A stretch of DNA of 64,000 bases. Source: an uncultured Litoreibacter sp. GTDB lineage: Bacteria > Pseudomonadota > Alphaproteobacteria > Rhodobacterales > Rhodobacteraceae. The notes beneath the pieces were generated by a model. The model made no database searches, had not been told where the DNA came from, and saw only the letters and a list, made by a program, of their open reading frames with translations. A program made the translations under genes and the position numbers. The stretch covers positions 558,001 to 622,000 of the forward strand of contig CANLUY010000002.1 in the NCBI GenBank assembly GCA_947494435.1, written 5' to 3'. Shown here piece by piece: positions 52,562 through 64,000 of the stretch (the stretch's first letter is position 1; the number at the start of each line of letters is the position of its first letter).

Positions 52562-53808
52562 CCCAGCTTCACCAGTGCGTGGCGCTTCTTGCCCGCGCTC
52601 AACTTGATCGGCTCCGCCAGCTTATCAGGCGTCATGAAAAGCCCTGCATCGCTCAGATCCGCGTCATTCAGCTTCGCGCCGCCTTCCGCGATCAACCGCT
52701 TCGCGTCTTTGCCGGATTTCGCCAAACCAGAGCGCACGATCAACTGCACAATCGAAATGCCGTCGCCCAGCTCATCTGCGCTCAATGTCAGCGTTGGAAG
52801 ATCATCCCCCGTGCCGCCTTTCTCAAACACTTCGCGCGCCGTGGCCTCTGCCGCCGCCGCGGCCTCCGCACCATGCAAAAGCGTCGTCACTTCATTTGCC
52901 AGTACAATCTTGGCATCATTGATCTCTTGCCCCTCAAGCGCACCGAGACGCTCGCACTCTTCCAGCGGCAACTCCGTGTAAAGCTTCAAGAACCGCCCCA
53001 CATCCGCATCCGTCGTGTTCCGCCAGAACTGCCAGAACTGATAGGCCGAGACCAAATCCGCATTCAGCCACACCGCGCCATCCTGCGATTTGCCCATCTT
53101 CTTGCCGTCAGAGGTAGTCAAGAGCGGAGAAGTCAGCCCAAACACCTGATCGTCCAAAATCCGCCGCGTCAGGTCGATCCCGTTGACGATGTTGCCCCAT
53201 TGATCCGAGCCGCCCATCTGCATCAAACAGCCATAGCGGCGATGCAGCTCCATGAAGTCATAGGCCTGCAGGATCATGTAGTTGAACTCAAGGAAAGACA
53301 GCGATTGCTCGCGGTCTAACCGAGACTTCACGCTCTCAAAAGACAGCATCCGGTTGACCGAAAAATGCCGCCCCACATCGCGCAGAAAGTCGAGGTAATT
53401 CAACCCGTCCAGCCACTCCGCATTGTTGCGCATCATCGCATCTGTTGGCGCGTCCCCGAAAGACACGTAATGCGAAAACACCCTCTTGATGCCCTCGATA
53501 TTGCTATCAATCTGCGCAGGTGTCAGCAAAGGTCGCTCATCTGCACGGAAGGACGGATCACCCACTTTCGTGGTGCCGCCACCCATCAAAACAATCGGCT
53601 TATGGCCTGTTTTCTGCAACCAGCGCAGCATCATGATCTGAATGAGCGAGCCCACATGCAACGAGGTCGCCGTCGCATCAAACCCGATATAGGCCGGCAC
53701 CACGCCTTTGATCAAAGCCTCGTCCAAGCCTTGATAATCGGTGCAATCGGCCAGAAAGCCGCGTTCAATCATCACGCGCAGGAAGTCTGATTTAGGGTGG
53801 TAAGCCAT
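52558..53808 (-). CDS. tyrS: Tyrosyl-tRNA synthetase
   Basis: 416 residues from the ATG at 53808 ([18 protein letters not shown]); a longer frame to 54126 runs antisense into anmK and is not used. Class I catalytic motifs: HVGSL (HIGH equivalent) and KKMGKS (KMSKS). C-terminal S4-like RNA-binding domain ([14 protein letters not shown]). Divergent from anmK. Confidence 0.96.
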   Translation of the reverse strand: MAYHPKSDFLRVMIERGFLADCTDYQGLDEALIKGVVPAYIGFDATATSLHVGSLIQIMMLRWLQKTGHKPIVLMGGGTTKVGDPSFRADERPLLTPAQIDSNIEGIKRVFSHYVSFGDAPTDAMMRNNAEWLDGLNYLDFLRDVGRHFSVNRMLSFESVKSRLDREQSLSFLEFNYMILQAYDFMELHRRYGCLMQMGGSDQWGNIVNGIDLTRRILDDQVFGLTSPLLTTSDGKKMGKSQDGAVWLNADLVSAYQFWQFWRNTTDADVGRFLKLYTELPLEECERLGALEGQEINDAKIVLANEVTTLLHGAEAAAAAEATAREVFEKGGTGDDLPTLTLSADELGDGISIVQLIVRSGLAKSGKDAKRLIAEGGAKLNDADLSDAGLFMTPDKLAEPIKLSAGKKRHALVKLG

Positions 53809-53867
53809 ATCGTTTCCGTCCAGTATTTTTGCCACGGTATACGCAAGCCGCAAGGCAAGGGGAAGCA

Positions 53868-54986
53868 GTGAAAATAACCGGACCGATTTGGGCCTTGGGC
53901 GCAATGTCAGGCACATCACTTGATGGCGTTGACGCCGCTTTGCTGCACACAGACGGTGAAACGATCTCCGCTTTCGGGGAGACGGCATTTCGGCCCTACA
54001 CGAAGCAGGAGCAATCCGATCTGCGCGCAGCCCTCGGCGAATGGCCCGATGGCGATCACGTGGCCAAAGCCCAAGAAACTGTTGAGACGGCGCACGCGCT
54101 GGTGCTCTCACGGTTTGACGCGGCACTTGTGGGCTTCCATGGCCAAACGCTTGCCCATGATCCGTACGGGCTGCAAGGCGCGCCCAGAACGCACCAAACC
54201 GGCGATGGTGCCGTGCTGGCAGAGGTCCTGCAAACGCCAGTCGTCTGGGATTTCCGCACTGCCGATGTCGAGCTTGGCGGGCAGGGCGCTCCCCTTGCGC
54301 CGTTTTTTCATTTCGCCTGCGCCAAATATATCGGCGCCACGCACCCCGTCGCGTTCCTAAACCTCGGCGGGGTTGGTAATCTGACCTATGTCAATCCCAG
54401 CTTTGCCAAACCCGAAGAGCCCGGCGCATTGCTTGCCTTTGACACAGGCCCCGCGAACGCGCCGGTCAATGACCTGATGATGAAACGGCGAAACCTCCCC
54501 TTTGATGAAAACGGAGCCTGCGCCGCACAGGGCCAGCCTGACTTGGACATCGTGGATACATTTCTGACAGATCCATATTTCCTGAAAGTTCCGCCAAAAT
54601 CTCTTGATCGCAATGATTTCCCGAACCTGCCTGAGATGGTACAAGAGCTGTCTGACGCAGATGCTGCCGCGACGCTCATTGCCTGCGCATCAGCCGCGGT
54701 CATTCGCGGATTAGAACATGCGCCTCATCCTCCAATGACGGTGTATGTTACCGGGGGCGGAAGAAAGAATCCCATTTTTATGAAGAGCTTGCAGGCCAAT
54801 GCCCATGCCGTTGTGAAGGATATTGATGACACGGGCTTGAATGGTGACATGCTCGAAGCCCAAGCCTTCGCTTACCTTGCTGTCAGAGTGGCGCGCGGTC
54901 TTCCAACCAGCGCGCGGAGCACAACTGGTGTCTCTGCCAGCGTCGGTGGTGGTCGGATTTCCCACCCTCAATCTAAGATATTGTAA
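53868..54986 (+). CDS. anmK: Anhydro-N-acetylmuramic acid kinase
   Basis: 372 residues from the GTG at 53868 ([21 protein letters not shown]), with AAGGGGAAG before it; a longer frame to 53829 adds a basic leader. Phosphorylates and opens anhydro-MurNAc released by peptidoglycan turnover. ATPase-fold motifs [26 protein letters not shown] and FDTGPANA. Recycling partner to the amidase, M23 peptidase and transpeptidase in this window. Confidence 0.96.
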   Translation: MKITGPIWALGAMSGTSLDGVDAALLHTDGETISAFGETAFRPYTKQEQSDLRAALGEWPDGDHVAKAQETVETAHALVLSRFDAALVGFHGQTLAHDPYGLQGAPRTHQTGDGAVLAEVLQTPVVWDFRTADVELGGQGAPLAPFFHFACAKYIGATHPVAFLNLGGVGNLTYVNPSFAKPEEPGALLAFDTGPANAPVNDLMMKRRNLPFDENGACAAQGQPDLDIVDTFLTDPYFLKVPPKSLDRNDFPNLPEMVQELSDADAAATLIACASAAVIRGLEHAPHPPMTVYVTGGGRKNPIFMKSLQANAHAVVKDIDDTGLNGDMLEAQAFAYLAVRVARGLPTSARSTTGVSASVGGGRISHPQSKIL

Positions 54987-54989
54987 AAG

Positions 54990-55004
54990 TTAACAAATAA
55001 TTAA
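54990..55004. promoter_or_regulatory. TTAA-N7-TTAA (CtrA-like) site after anmK
   Basis: TTAA (54990-54993), CAAATAA, TTAA (55001-55004); on the opposite strand the second half is followed by C. Very AT-rich, so chance is likely. It is 83 bases before the first DUF2945 gene. Confidence 0.3.
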
Positions 55005-55007
55005 ATT

Positions 55008-55034
55008 GGCCGCGCAAGCGAGCGGTCGGTTTTT
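55008..55034 (+). terminator. Terminator after anmK
   Basis: GGCCGC (55008-55013) pairs with GCGGTC (55022-55027; one G-T pair), followed by GG and TTTTT. Confidence 0.65.
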
Positions 55035-55086
55035 CTGGGGAACCCTTTGCCAATCCCTGTGTTGAGTGTCTGTAAGGAGGCATATT

Positions 55087-55305
55087 ATGCCAATGAACGT
55101 GAAAGAAGGCGACGAAGTTGAGTGGGATTGGGATCACGGAACTGCCATGGGTGTTGTTCAATCGGTCTATGCGCGCAAGACGACCTGTATCTTGAAAGGC
55201 GCTGAGATTAGCCGCAAAGGGTCGAACGACAATCCAGCGCTTTATATCAAGCAAAAAGATGGCTCAGCTATCCTCAGACTCGCATCAGAGGTGCGCGGGG
55301 CCTGA
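55087..55305 (+). CDS. DUF2945 (HVA1/TUDOR-like) small protein
   Basis: 72 residues from the ATG at 55087, with AAGGAGG before it. Typical DUF2945 start VKEGDEVEWDWDHGTAMG and end ALYIKQKDGSAILRLASEV. The fold is TUDOR/SH3-like and the family is small, basic and poorly understood; a nucleic-acid or protein-binding role is inferred. A paralogue lies at 55827. Confidence 0.88.
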   Translation: MPMNVKEGDEVEWDWDHGTAMGVVQSVYARKTTCILKGAEISRKGSNDNPALYIKQKDGSAILRLASEVRGA

Positions 55306-55322
55306 ACTGCAATCCCGATCCG

Positions 55323-55751
55323 TTACGTAGCAGATCGCGGAATATCAAATCCGGCGTCTGCCAACTCAAACCCCTCAAACTGAAATCCCGGCGACACAGT
55401 ACAACCGACCAACGCCCAACCGTCTGGCGCACTCGCCGCCTGCCACCAATCCTGTGGCACGATGATTTGAGGCGCTTCTCCCGCGCTGAAATCCGGGCCC
55501 AAGCGATGATCTCGAGCCGGACCCTCAGCCGTCTCTGACAGCGACAACACCAATGGTGTCCCTGCATAAAAATGCCAAATCTCGCCCGCATCCACCTTAT
55601 GCCAATGACTGCGCTCGCCATGTTTGAGCAGAAAGTAGATACAGGTCCCCGCAGGCCGTCCATCGCCATCTGCCGCCCAAGTTTGGCGATACCAACCGCC
55701 TTCGGGATGGGGTTCCAATTCAAGTCTTTTTATCAGGTCATCATCTGTCAT
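55323..55751 (-). CDS. Cupin-fold DUF985 protein
   Basis: 142 residues. RLELEPHPEGGWYRQTW start and the cupin motif GERSHWHKVDAGEIWHFYAG (HxH...E ligands), with PQDWWQAA and GFQFEGFEL later. Likely binds a metal and small molecule; function unknown. It lies antisense between the two DUF2945 genes. Confidence 0.88.
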   Translation of the reverse strand: MTDDDLIKRLELEPHPEGGWYRQTWAADGDGRPAGTCIYFLLKHGERSHWHKVDAGEIWHFYAGTPLVLSLSETAEGPARDHRLGPDFSAGEAPQIIVPQDWWQAASAPDGWALVGCTVSPGFQFEGFELADAGFDIPRSAT

Positions 55752-55826
55752 GGCGCAACCTTACCGCGACGGAGGGAACCCGCAACGCAGAAGCTGCGTT
55801 ATCCCTCCGAAAAGAGGAGTTTCAAA

Positions 55827-56035
55827 ATGTCTTACACAAAAGGTGATACCGTAGAATGGGACTGGGGCAATGGCACCGCGTCCGGCAAAGTTGAAAAAAC
55901 CTACACTCAGAAAATTACCCGCACGCTCAAAGGCAGCGAGGTGACACGCAACGGCTCGAAAGACGATCCCGCGCTTTATATTGAGCAAGACGATGGCGAC
56001 GGAGTTCTCAAACTCTCGTCAGAAGTCCGTGCCGC

Positions 56036-56039
<4 letters not shown>
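55827..56039 (+). CDS. DUF2945 (HVA1/TUDOR-like) small protein, second copy
   Basis: 70 residues from the ATG at 55827 (GAGGAG before it). YTKGDTVEWDWGNGTASGK start and ALYIEQDDGDGVLKLSSEV end, clearly related to the copy at 55087. Its stop overlaps the topoisomerase IB start (ATGA), so the two are translationally coupled. Confidence 0.88.
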
Positions 56040-58711
<2,672 letters not shown>

Positions 58712-59188
58712 ATGCCTCAGATTTTGCAGATTGCTGCAATAGCCGTTGCTACCTTTGGCACGGGTGCCGCCACCCTCTCTGTCATGAATGAAGACATTCC
58801 TGACCTCGTTGTGCCGGAAGGCGATTGGACTGCGTCAGGCGCGTTGGATGGAATTTCGTTCAGCGTATCTGGAACGGACCTGTCGAGTGGAGCAGAGTTA
58901 GAAGACGAGCTCATTTTTCGCCAAGGCAAGTTCCAATCCGTAGATTGCGAAAAATACTGCAATTTCGGCTGGTCCAATTACCTGACCAAAGGAAAAGACG
59001 GGGTAATCCACTTTACCGCCACGACGCGTTGTCCTGATGCCCCGCACACTGTGGTTTGGTACGGCACATTTGAAGGGGATGAATTGGCGATTGACGTGAC
59101 TTGGACGACCCGGCGTTGGTATTGGACGAACCAAATCCAGATCAAGGGTGCCGGGGTGGTCGTCCCGCCAGAGGCAGTATCCGGCTGA
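58712..59188 (+). CDS. Secreted protein of unknown function
   Basis: 158 residues from the ATG at 58712 (GGAG before it; the frame extends to 58667). N-terminal signal-like segment (ILQIAAIAVATFGTGAA), a beta-rich mature region with three cysteines (SVDCEKYCNF, TTRCPD) and several tryptophans near WTTRRWYWTNQIQIKG. I do not recognise a family. It is followed after 8 bases by a TVP38-like membrane protein, so they are probably co-transcribed. Confidence 0.7.
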   Translation: MPQILQIAAIAVATFGTGAATLSVMNEDIPDLVVPEGDWTASGALDGISFSVSGTDLSSGAELEDELIFRQGKFQSVDCEKYCNFGWSNYLTKGKDGVIHFTATTRCPDAPHTVVWYGTFEGDELAIDVTWTTRRWYWTNQIQIKGAGVVVPPEAVSG

Positions 59189-59196
59189 GCGCTCGT

Positions 59197-59853
59197 ATGG
59201 AGCCTCACGGGTTAAGTCTACGCGGCCTTATTCTCAAGATTTGTCTCCTGATCGGTTTCATCGTGCTGGCCACATGGGGCGTGCACACGATCCGTGACGC
59301 GCTGGACCTGCAGATCCGGCCTGACAATGAGCAGCAAGTCCACAAGGCCATCATGATCGGTGCCGTTGCTTACGTCGTTCTTCTTGCAATCCCGTTTGTG
59401 CCCGGAGCAGAACTCGGCATTGCTCTCCTCGCAGGTTTTGGCGCCGCGATTGCGCCACTCGTTTACGTTTGTACGATCGCCGCCATGATGCTGGCCTTCA
59501 CGGTCGGACGGTTTCTGCCAATCGGTGCTTTGGAGCGTGTTTTGCGCGGGGTAGGGCTGCGCCGCGCGGCGAGCTTGGTCGCCAGAGCAGCTCCTTTATC
59601 AAAGGACGAGCGTGTCGCGATGCTTCTCGAAGGGCGGTCAAAACGGGTTGTTCGCCTTGCCCTGAAATATCGATATGTGGCGATAGCAGTCGCGATGAAC
59701 ACGCCGGGAAACTCTATTATCGGTGGCGGCGGCGGCATCATGATCATCGCGGGGCTGAGCGGAATATTCACGCCAATGTCGACGTTCCTAACGGTCATTC
59801 TTGCCGTCTCACCAGTACCATTGGCCGTGATTTTTCTCGGCCTTCAATTCTGA
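59197..59853 (+). CDS. TVP38/DedA-like (VTT-domain) membrane protein
   Basis: 218 residues from the ATG at 59197. About five hydrophobic helices; typical features are VPFVPG-like IPFVPGAELGIALLAGFG near residue 75 and the re-entrant-loop-like NTPGNSIIGGGGGIMIIAG. Such proteins (VTT/SNARE-assoc) are linked to lipid or ion transport in bacterial membranes; the exact role is unknown. Confidence 0.75.
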   Translation: MEPHGLSLRGLILKICLLIGFIVLATWGVHTIRDALDLQIRPDNEQQVHKAIMIGAVAYVVLLAIPFVPGAELGIALLAGFGAAIAPLVYVCTIAAMMLAFTVGRFLPIGALERVLRGVGLRRAASLVARAAPLSKDERVAMLLEGRSKRVVRLALKYRYVAIAVAMNTPGNSIIGGGGGIMIIAGLSGIFTPMSTFLTVILAVSPVPLAVIFLGLQF

Positions 59854-59997
59854 GCTTCGACCGCAAAACTGTTTTCCACGGGTGCTTCAGAGACGGGTCT
59901 GCCTCCCTTCCCAAACAAAAAACTAGAAGGCGGTCAGGTACATCTCCTATGGCGCAGGTTTTCGCTCTAATCTTTATGGGACCTTAACCTCAAATTC

Positions 59998-60046
59998 TTG
60001 TACAAGTTGGGTTGGGGCCCCGAAAAACTTACCCCAATTTGTACAA
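59998..60046. repeat. Long inverted repeat in a convergent intergenic region
   Basis: TTGTACAAGTTGGG (59998-60011) and CCCAATTTGTACAA (60033-60046) pair over 14 positions (one G-T). Each arm contains the 8-base palindrome TTGTACAA, and CTTGTACAAG is a perfect 10-base palindrome. It lies between the ends of the TVP38-like and Fur-family genes. Could be a bidirectional terminator, though T-tracts are lacking. Confidence 0.5.
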
Positions 60047-60078
60047 AACGGCATAACGAGACGTTAACCCGGATCGAA

Positions 60079-60489
60079 CTAGTTAACGTCCTTCACGCCG
60101 TACAACTCCAGCCTGTGGCCCTTCAGCTTATACCCGAGCCGCTTTGCGATCCGCTCTTGCAGCTCTTCGATCTCTGGGTCGATAAATTCAATGATTTCAC
60201 CGGTTTGCATGTCGATCAGGTGGTCATGATGATCCCGTTCCGCATCCTCATACCGCGCGCGCCCGTCGCCGAATTCCAGCCGCTCCAGCAGACCCGCTTC
60301 CTCAAACAGTTTCACTGTCCGGTACACCGTCGCAATCGAGATCCCGGCATCTTTTTCCACCGCCCGCACATGCAATTCCTCAACATCAGGGTGGTCTTGC
60401 GCCTCTTCTAAAATCTCAGCAATAACAATGCGTTGCCCTGTCATACGAAGACCCTTCTGGGCTGAGCGTTCGATCAGTTTCTTCGCCAT
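60079..60489 (-). CDS. Fur-family metalloregulator (Fur/Mur type)
   Basis: 136 residues from the ATG at 60489 (GGAGG before it). Helix-turn-helix GLRMTGQRIVIAEILEEAQDHPDVEEL and metal-sensing HHDHLIDMQTGEIIEF, with HRLELYG at the C-terminus. The CxxC structural zinc sites of classical Fur are absent. In alphaproteobacteria such proteins are mostly manganese (Mur) or iron sensors. Its target regulon cannot be read from this window. Confidence 0.85.
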   Translation of the reverse strand: MAKKLIERSAQKGLRMTGQRIVIAEILEEAQDHPDVEELHVRAVEKDAGISIATVYRTVKLFEEAGLLERLEFGDGRARYEDAERDHHDHLIDMQTGEIIEFIDPEIEELQERIAKRLGYKLKGHRLELYGVKDVN

Positions 60490-60769
60490 AGGGCCCTCCG
60501 TTGTCACGTGACATTTAAGACAAGTTCTAGGCGCTTCTCCACCGAAAAATGCAGACGCACCATTGACTTAACAATGGGATAGGCCCATGTGCACCCCAAG
60601 ACGACGCCACACATGCCGCGTGAGACCCTTCAAAGGTTAAAGCATAGCGTCGCAAAACGTTCCCATTTTCACGCGAAAGGGTCCGGCAGAACGCTCGGTT
60701 CTGCGACCACTTTAACGCGATCCGTCCCCATGCCTTTGGTGCGGTCTCCATGTCTTGAAAGGACATGTT
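60490..60769. other. Intergenic region between fur-like and helicase genes
   Basis: About 280 bases, divergent promoters expected for both genes. No gene is visible. The leader of a cold-shock type DEAD-box gene is often long and structured; I see only short stems here. Confidence 0.4.
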
Positions 60770-62095
60770 TTGAATAAATTCGAAGCCTTGGGTGTCGCAC
60801 CCAAACTTGGTGCAAAACTCACTGAAAACAACATCGTAGACCCGACACCCATCCAGCAAGAAGCCATTCCGATCATCCTCGGTGGTCGTGACGTCATGGG
60901 CCTTGCTCAGACCGGTACCGGCAAGACGTTGGCCTTCGGTCTGCCCATCATTCATAACCTCATCAAGATCGGCACCAAGCCCGATCCGAAAACCGTCCGC
61001 GCGTTAATACTTGCGCCCACCCGTGAATTGGCCAAACAGATCCAAGACAACCTAAAAATGTTCCAAGGCGGCGGCCATCTAAAGATCAACATGGTCGTCG
61101 GCGGCCTCTCCATGAACACCCAACGCAAAGCGCTAGAGCGCGGCACGGATATCCTTGTGGCGACGCCAGGGCGGTTGATCGATCTACTTGAACAAAAAGC
61201 GCTAACCCTTTCAGAGGCCGAGTATTTGGTGCTCGATGAGGCGGACCAAATGCTTGATATGGGCTTCATCCATGCCCTGCGTCAAATCGCCAAACTGATC
61301 CCTGAGAAACGCCAGACACTGCTGTTCTCAGCGACAATGCCAAAATTAATGGAAGAACTTGCCGCAACCTATCTTGATCACCCACGCAAAGTGCAAGTTG
61401 CAAGACCGGGCAAGACAGCGGACAAAATCACCCAGTCGGTTCATTTTGTTGCCAAGGCTGCGAAAAACGATCTTCTGGTTGAGCTGCTCGATAAGCATCG
61501 CGACGAGCTCGCTTTGGTCTTCTCGCGCACAAAGCACGGTGCCGAAAAGTTAAAGAAGTTACTGGAAAAAAAAGGTTTTGCGGCCGGATCCATCCATGGA
61601 AACAAGTCCCAGAACCAACGTGATCGTGCGCTAAAAGCGTTTAAGGACGGTGAGTTACGCATACTTGTTGCAACGGATGTGGCCGCGCGGGGAATTGATA
61701 TCCCTGATGTCGCGTTTGTTTATAACTTTGATCTGCCGAATGTCCCCGAAAACTACGTTCACCGGGTTGGTAGAACCGCTCGCGCAGGAAAAGAAGGCGA
61801 AGCAATAGCTTTCTGCGCGCCGGATGAAATGTCAGAAATGAAAGACATCGAGAAAGTTCTTAAAATGCAGATCCCAGTGGCCGGCGGGCGGCGATGGTCT
61901 CCTTCAGAGGAAGAAGATAAGCCCAAGCGCGGTGGTGGTGGCAACCGCGGCGGTGGTGGTCGCGGGCGCAACAATACCAAAGGGGGAAAGCCACGAACGC
62001 AGGGTGCTAAGCCGGATGGCGGAAAGCCTTCAGGAGCGCCAAAGCGAAAGCGCAATCGTCGGAGACGCGGCCAAGGGCCGAAGGTGGCTGCTTGA
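60770..62095 (+). CDS. DEAD-box ATP-dependent RNA helicase
   Basis: 441 residues from the TTG at 60770, which has AAAGGA seven bases before; an earlier TTG at 60755 would add five residues. Motifs in order: PTPIQQEAIP (Q), AQTGTGKT (I), PTRELA (Ia), DEAD in VLDEADQMLDMG (II), SAT (III), DVAARGID (V), HRVGRTARAGK (VI). The C-terminal extension is Gly/Arg/Lys-rich (RGGGGNRGGGGRGRNN), RNA-binding. RhlE/CsdA-like; roles in ribosome assembly and mRNA decay. Confidence 0.94.
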   Translation: MNKFEALGVAPKLGAKLTENNIVDPTPIQQEAIPIILGGRDVMGLAQTGTGKTLAFGLPIIHNLIKIGTKPDPKTVRALILAPTRELAKQIQDNLKMFQGGGHLKINMVVGGLSMNTQRKALERGTDILVATPGRLIDLLEQKALTLSEAEYLVLDEADQMLDMGFIHALRQIAKLIPEKRQTLLFSATMPKLMEELAATYLDHPRKVQVARPGKTADKITQSVHFVAKAAKNDLLVELLDKHRDELALVFSRTKHGAEKLKKLLEKKGFAAGSIHGNKSQNQRDRALKAFKDGELRILVATDVAARGIDIPDVAFVYNFDLPNVPENYVHRVGRTARAGKEGEAIAFCAPDEMSEMKDIEKVLKMQIPVAGGRRWSPSEEEDKPKRGGGGNRGGGGRGRNNTKGGKPRTQGAKPDGGKPSGAPKRKRNRRRRGQGPKVAA

Positions 62096-62183
62096 GCGGT
62101 TTTTAGTTCTGCAAACGCGGGATTTGTGTTCGTGGGCCATCTAGACGGAGGCGTAAAAGGCTAACCCGGTATCGAAATAATTG

Positions 62184-62217
62184 AAGGGACCACCTGTAGA
62201 CTGCAAGTGATCCCTTT
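62184..62217. terminator. Terminator between helicase and DUF533 genes
   Basis: AAGGGACCAC (62184 onward) pairs with GTGATCCCTT (62207-62216) with one mismatch, followed by TTTCGCTTT. May serve both converging genes. Confidence 0.6.
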
Positions 62218-62234
62218 CGCTTTAAAGTAGACGG

Positions 62235-62873
62235 TTAGCTATATAGACGCTGCACGCCGAAACTGTCGTGGATTTCATTAACAGTGGCTTCGTTAATGCC
62301 AAGCGCCGTGGCCAGTTCATGTAGATATTGAGCCTCAGCGGGATGATCTGGTTCAATCGCCATAACAGACATCGAGTAAACTTGCGTCTCCATGCCTTGA
62401 GGCGTGTCCTTAGCAAGGCCGGCCGCATCCACAGGCGCATTCATAGCCTCACGCACAAACTGCATATCCGCTGGGGTCGCGTCCTCGCCAATGGTCGCCA
62501 TCAGTGTCTCACGCTCGTTTGTGTCGATTTCTCCATCGCAGCGAGCAGCCTGAACCATGGCGCGGATCATTAACCCGGCACTCTCTTCTGCGGGTGGTTC
62601 TTCTTTCGGAGCGTCGCGGCTCAGCAAATCTTCGAGGCTTTGCGGGGCAGCATCAGTGCCACCACGTGCGGCAGCCAGACCCCCGAGCAATCCGCCAATA
62701 CCGCCTAACGCACCTGCGCCTGCTCCTCCGCCCAAATTTTGACCAGCAGAGCCCGCTTTTGACTTTAGCTGTTCCATCATGTTGCCAATACCGCCAGATT
62801 TTTGGACGGCACCCACGCCTTTTGCGATCGCAAACCCAATAGCAACTTTTGTAACCATGTTCATCAGTGACAT
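62235..62873 (-). CDS. DUF533 / TerB-like protein
   Basis: 212 residues. Gly/Ala-rich N-terminal half (VTKVAIGFAIAKGVGAV, GGGAGAGALGGIGGLL), typical of DUF533 membrane-associated proteins, and a C-terminal TerB-like helical domain (AMVQAARCDGEIDTNERETL). TerB-like domains are tied to tellurite and metal stress; the role here is unknown. GGGAG precedes the ATG. Confidence 0.85.
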   Translation of the reverse strand: MSLMNMVTKVAIGFAIAKGVGAVQKSGGIGNMMEQLKSKAGSAGQNLGGGAGAGALGGIGGLLGGLAAARGGTDAAPQSLEDLLSRDAPKEEPPAEESAGLMIRAMVQAARCDGEIDTNERETLMATIGEDATPADMQFVREAMNAPVDAAGLAKDTPQGMETQVYSMSVMAIEPDHPAEAQYLHELATALGINEATVNEIHDSFGVQRLYS

Positions 62874-62966
62874 CTTAATCTCCCATCGTTGGCGTTTTGT
62901 ACCTCCGTTAATAGGTGGGGCAGACTTCGGTGATTTGCAACACAGACCTCAGCTCCAGCCTGGAAT

Positions 62967-64000
62967 TTACATAAGTTCAGGCTCCCGCCCCAGACGTTTT
63001 GCCAATGGGGCGACTGTAAGTCCCTGGATTATAATTGAAAATATTACGACCACGTAAGTCGTTGTCAAAATGAACGACTTCCATTCATTCTCTGGCAAAG
63101 AGAGAGCCAAAGCCACTGATATCCCGCCTTTCAACCCGCCCCACGTCATGATCGGGATGACGCCGTTTGAAAATTCGCGGAAGGGGCGGAGCAATAAGAC
63201 GGGGACTGCCACTGCTGCTAACCGTGCGATGAGCGCAAGAACGATTGTCATCAGGCCCGCCTGAACAGCTTCAAATGAGAATGTGACTGCAAAAACCTCA
63301 AACCCGATCATGAGGAAAAGGACGGCATTTAAAATTTCATCAATAAGTTTCCAAAACGCATCGACATAATTCTGTGTCTGGTCGGACATGGCATGTTTGC
63401 TGCCGAAGTCACCTATCAGGAGACCAGCGCAAACCGCCATGATTGGGGCTGAAACGTGAAGGAATACAGCAAGTGAATATCCCCCAAAAGCCAAGGCCAG
63501 TGTGATCAGCACTTCGAGAGAGAAGTCATCAATGCGCTGCATAATCTTGTAGGTGCCATACCCCAAAGCGATGCCGAGCAAAGCGCCGCCAACGGCTTCT
63601 TGGAAAAAAAGCTGAGCTGCACCGGCAAGCCCACTTCCATGGCTATCGCCATGTGGAAAGGCAATGCCGACGAGGACCAAGAAGACGACATATCCGACCC
63701 CGTCGTTAAACAGGCTTTCGCCTGCAATTTTGGTTTCCATCGATTTCTTGAGATTGGCTTGGCGCAGCACGCCCAAAACCGCCACTGGATCTGTGGGAGA
63801 GATCAATGCTCCGAAGACCAAAGCTATTAAAATAGGCATGCCAGTGAGCCAACTAAACCCGACTCCAGCTATAACAGTTGAAAGACAAACACCGATTGTG
63901 GCCATGAGGGCGACAAGCCGCCATTGATCACGAAGGTCGCTCAGTTTGACGTGCAGCGCGCCCGCGAAAAGCAGTAATCCCAGCATGCCTTCAAGCAAGG
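62967..64000 (-). CDS. Na+/H+ antiporter, CPA1 (NhaP-like) family (5' truncated)
   Basis: The gene continues beyond the right edge, so its N-terminus is missing. About ten hydrophobic helices are visible. The conserved FGALISPTDPVAVLGV contains the CPA1 TDP motif, and ESLFNDGVGYVVF the ND motif for ion binding. It exchanges monovalent cations for protons. Confidence 0.9.
   Translation of the reverse strand, partial: LLEGMLGLLLFAGALHVKLSDLRDQWRLVALMATIGVCLSTVIAGVGFSWLTGMPILIALVFGALISPTDPVAVLGVLRQANLKKSMETKIAGESLFNDGVGYVVFLVLVGIAFPHGDSHGSGLAGAAQLFFQEAVGGALLGIALGYGTYKIMQRIDDFSLEVLITLALAFGGYSLAVFLHVSAPIMAVCAGLLIGDFGSKHAMSDQTQNYVDAFWKLIDEILNAVLFLMIGFEVFAVTFSFEAVQAGLMTIVLALIARLAAVAVPVLLLRPFREFSNGVIPIMTWGGLKGGISVALALSLPENEWKSFILTTTYVVVIFSIIIQGLTVAPLAKRLGREPELM

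Noticed and set aside
53809-54126. A longer N-terminus for tyrS
   Set aside because: The extra residues are Arg-rich, run antisense across anmK and are absent from the family; the ATG at 53808 fits.

Overview
The window is a gene-dense, mostly core chromosomal stretch from an alphaproteobacterium, most probably a marine member of the Roseobacter group (Rhodobacteraceae). The basis is protein-level resemblance: RNase E with a long acidic insertion in its S1 domain, DctD-like and Fur/Mur-like regulators, a DMSP lyase DddP with all its known metal and catalytic residues, three VPLPA-CTERM surface proteins, and an alphaproteobacterial LexA box (GTTC-N7-GTTC) before uvrA. I see no insertion sequence, prophage, CRISPR array, plasmid origin or integrase.

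Layout. 1-4.2 kb: the end of a DctD-like AAA+ regulator, a 584-base leader region, and rne. 4.2-17.2 kb: a VOC protein, an M48 protease and an aminotransferase; then cell-envelope genes (amidase, penicillin-binding protein 1A, M23 peptidase plus bactofilin), together with prfB, an MFS exporter, a DUF455 protein and bcp. 17.3-26.1 kb: a giant AsmA/YhdP-like protein, queA, an MFS transporter, DUF924, an SGNH hydrolase and lpdA. 26.2-28.5 kb: two VPLPA-CTERM secreted proteins around a small methyltransferase. 28.5-33.5 kb: an MFS transporter, uvrA and two small membrane proteins. 33.6-38.4 kb: a hydrolase-OsmC fusion, dddP, and a DUF3445 haem-demethylase-like protein overlapping a methyltransferase. 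38.5-39.4 kb: an HU protein with a histone-H1-like tail, tRNA-Val and tRNA-Asp. 39.5-46.8 kb: valine catabolism (acyl-CoA dehydrogenase, 3-hydroxyisobutyryl-CoA hydrolase, mmsB; then mmsA with a divergent LysR gene), a third VPLPA-CTERM protein and an L,D-transpeptidase. 46.9-58.3 kb: CBS, GFA, coaD, two cyclophilins, an unknown membrane protein, DUF3179, a FemAB-like protein, tyrS, anmK, two DUF2945 paralogues around a cupin, topoisomerase IB and eno. 58.7-64 kb: a secreted unknown with a TVP38-like protein, a Fur-family regulator, a DEAD-box helicase, a DUF533 protein and a truncated Na+/H+ antiporter.

Working together: the peptidoglycan genes (amidase, PBP1A, M23-bactofilin, L,D-transpeptidase, AnmK) cover synthesis, cross-linking, cleavage and recycling. 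DddP, the valine-degradation genes and mmsA could share C3/C4 acid chemistry: DddP releases acrylate, and the MmsA family includes the malonate-semialdehyde dehydrogenase DddC. That link is inference.

The signals least explained by ordinary annotation lie between genes. They are a recurring palindrome of the form RTTRTTTM-N7-GAAACAAY at three intergenic sites, a long hairpin that buries the ribosome-binding site of a VPLPA-CTERM gene, and several TTAA-N7-TTAA (CtrA-like) sites.
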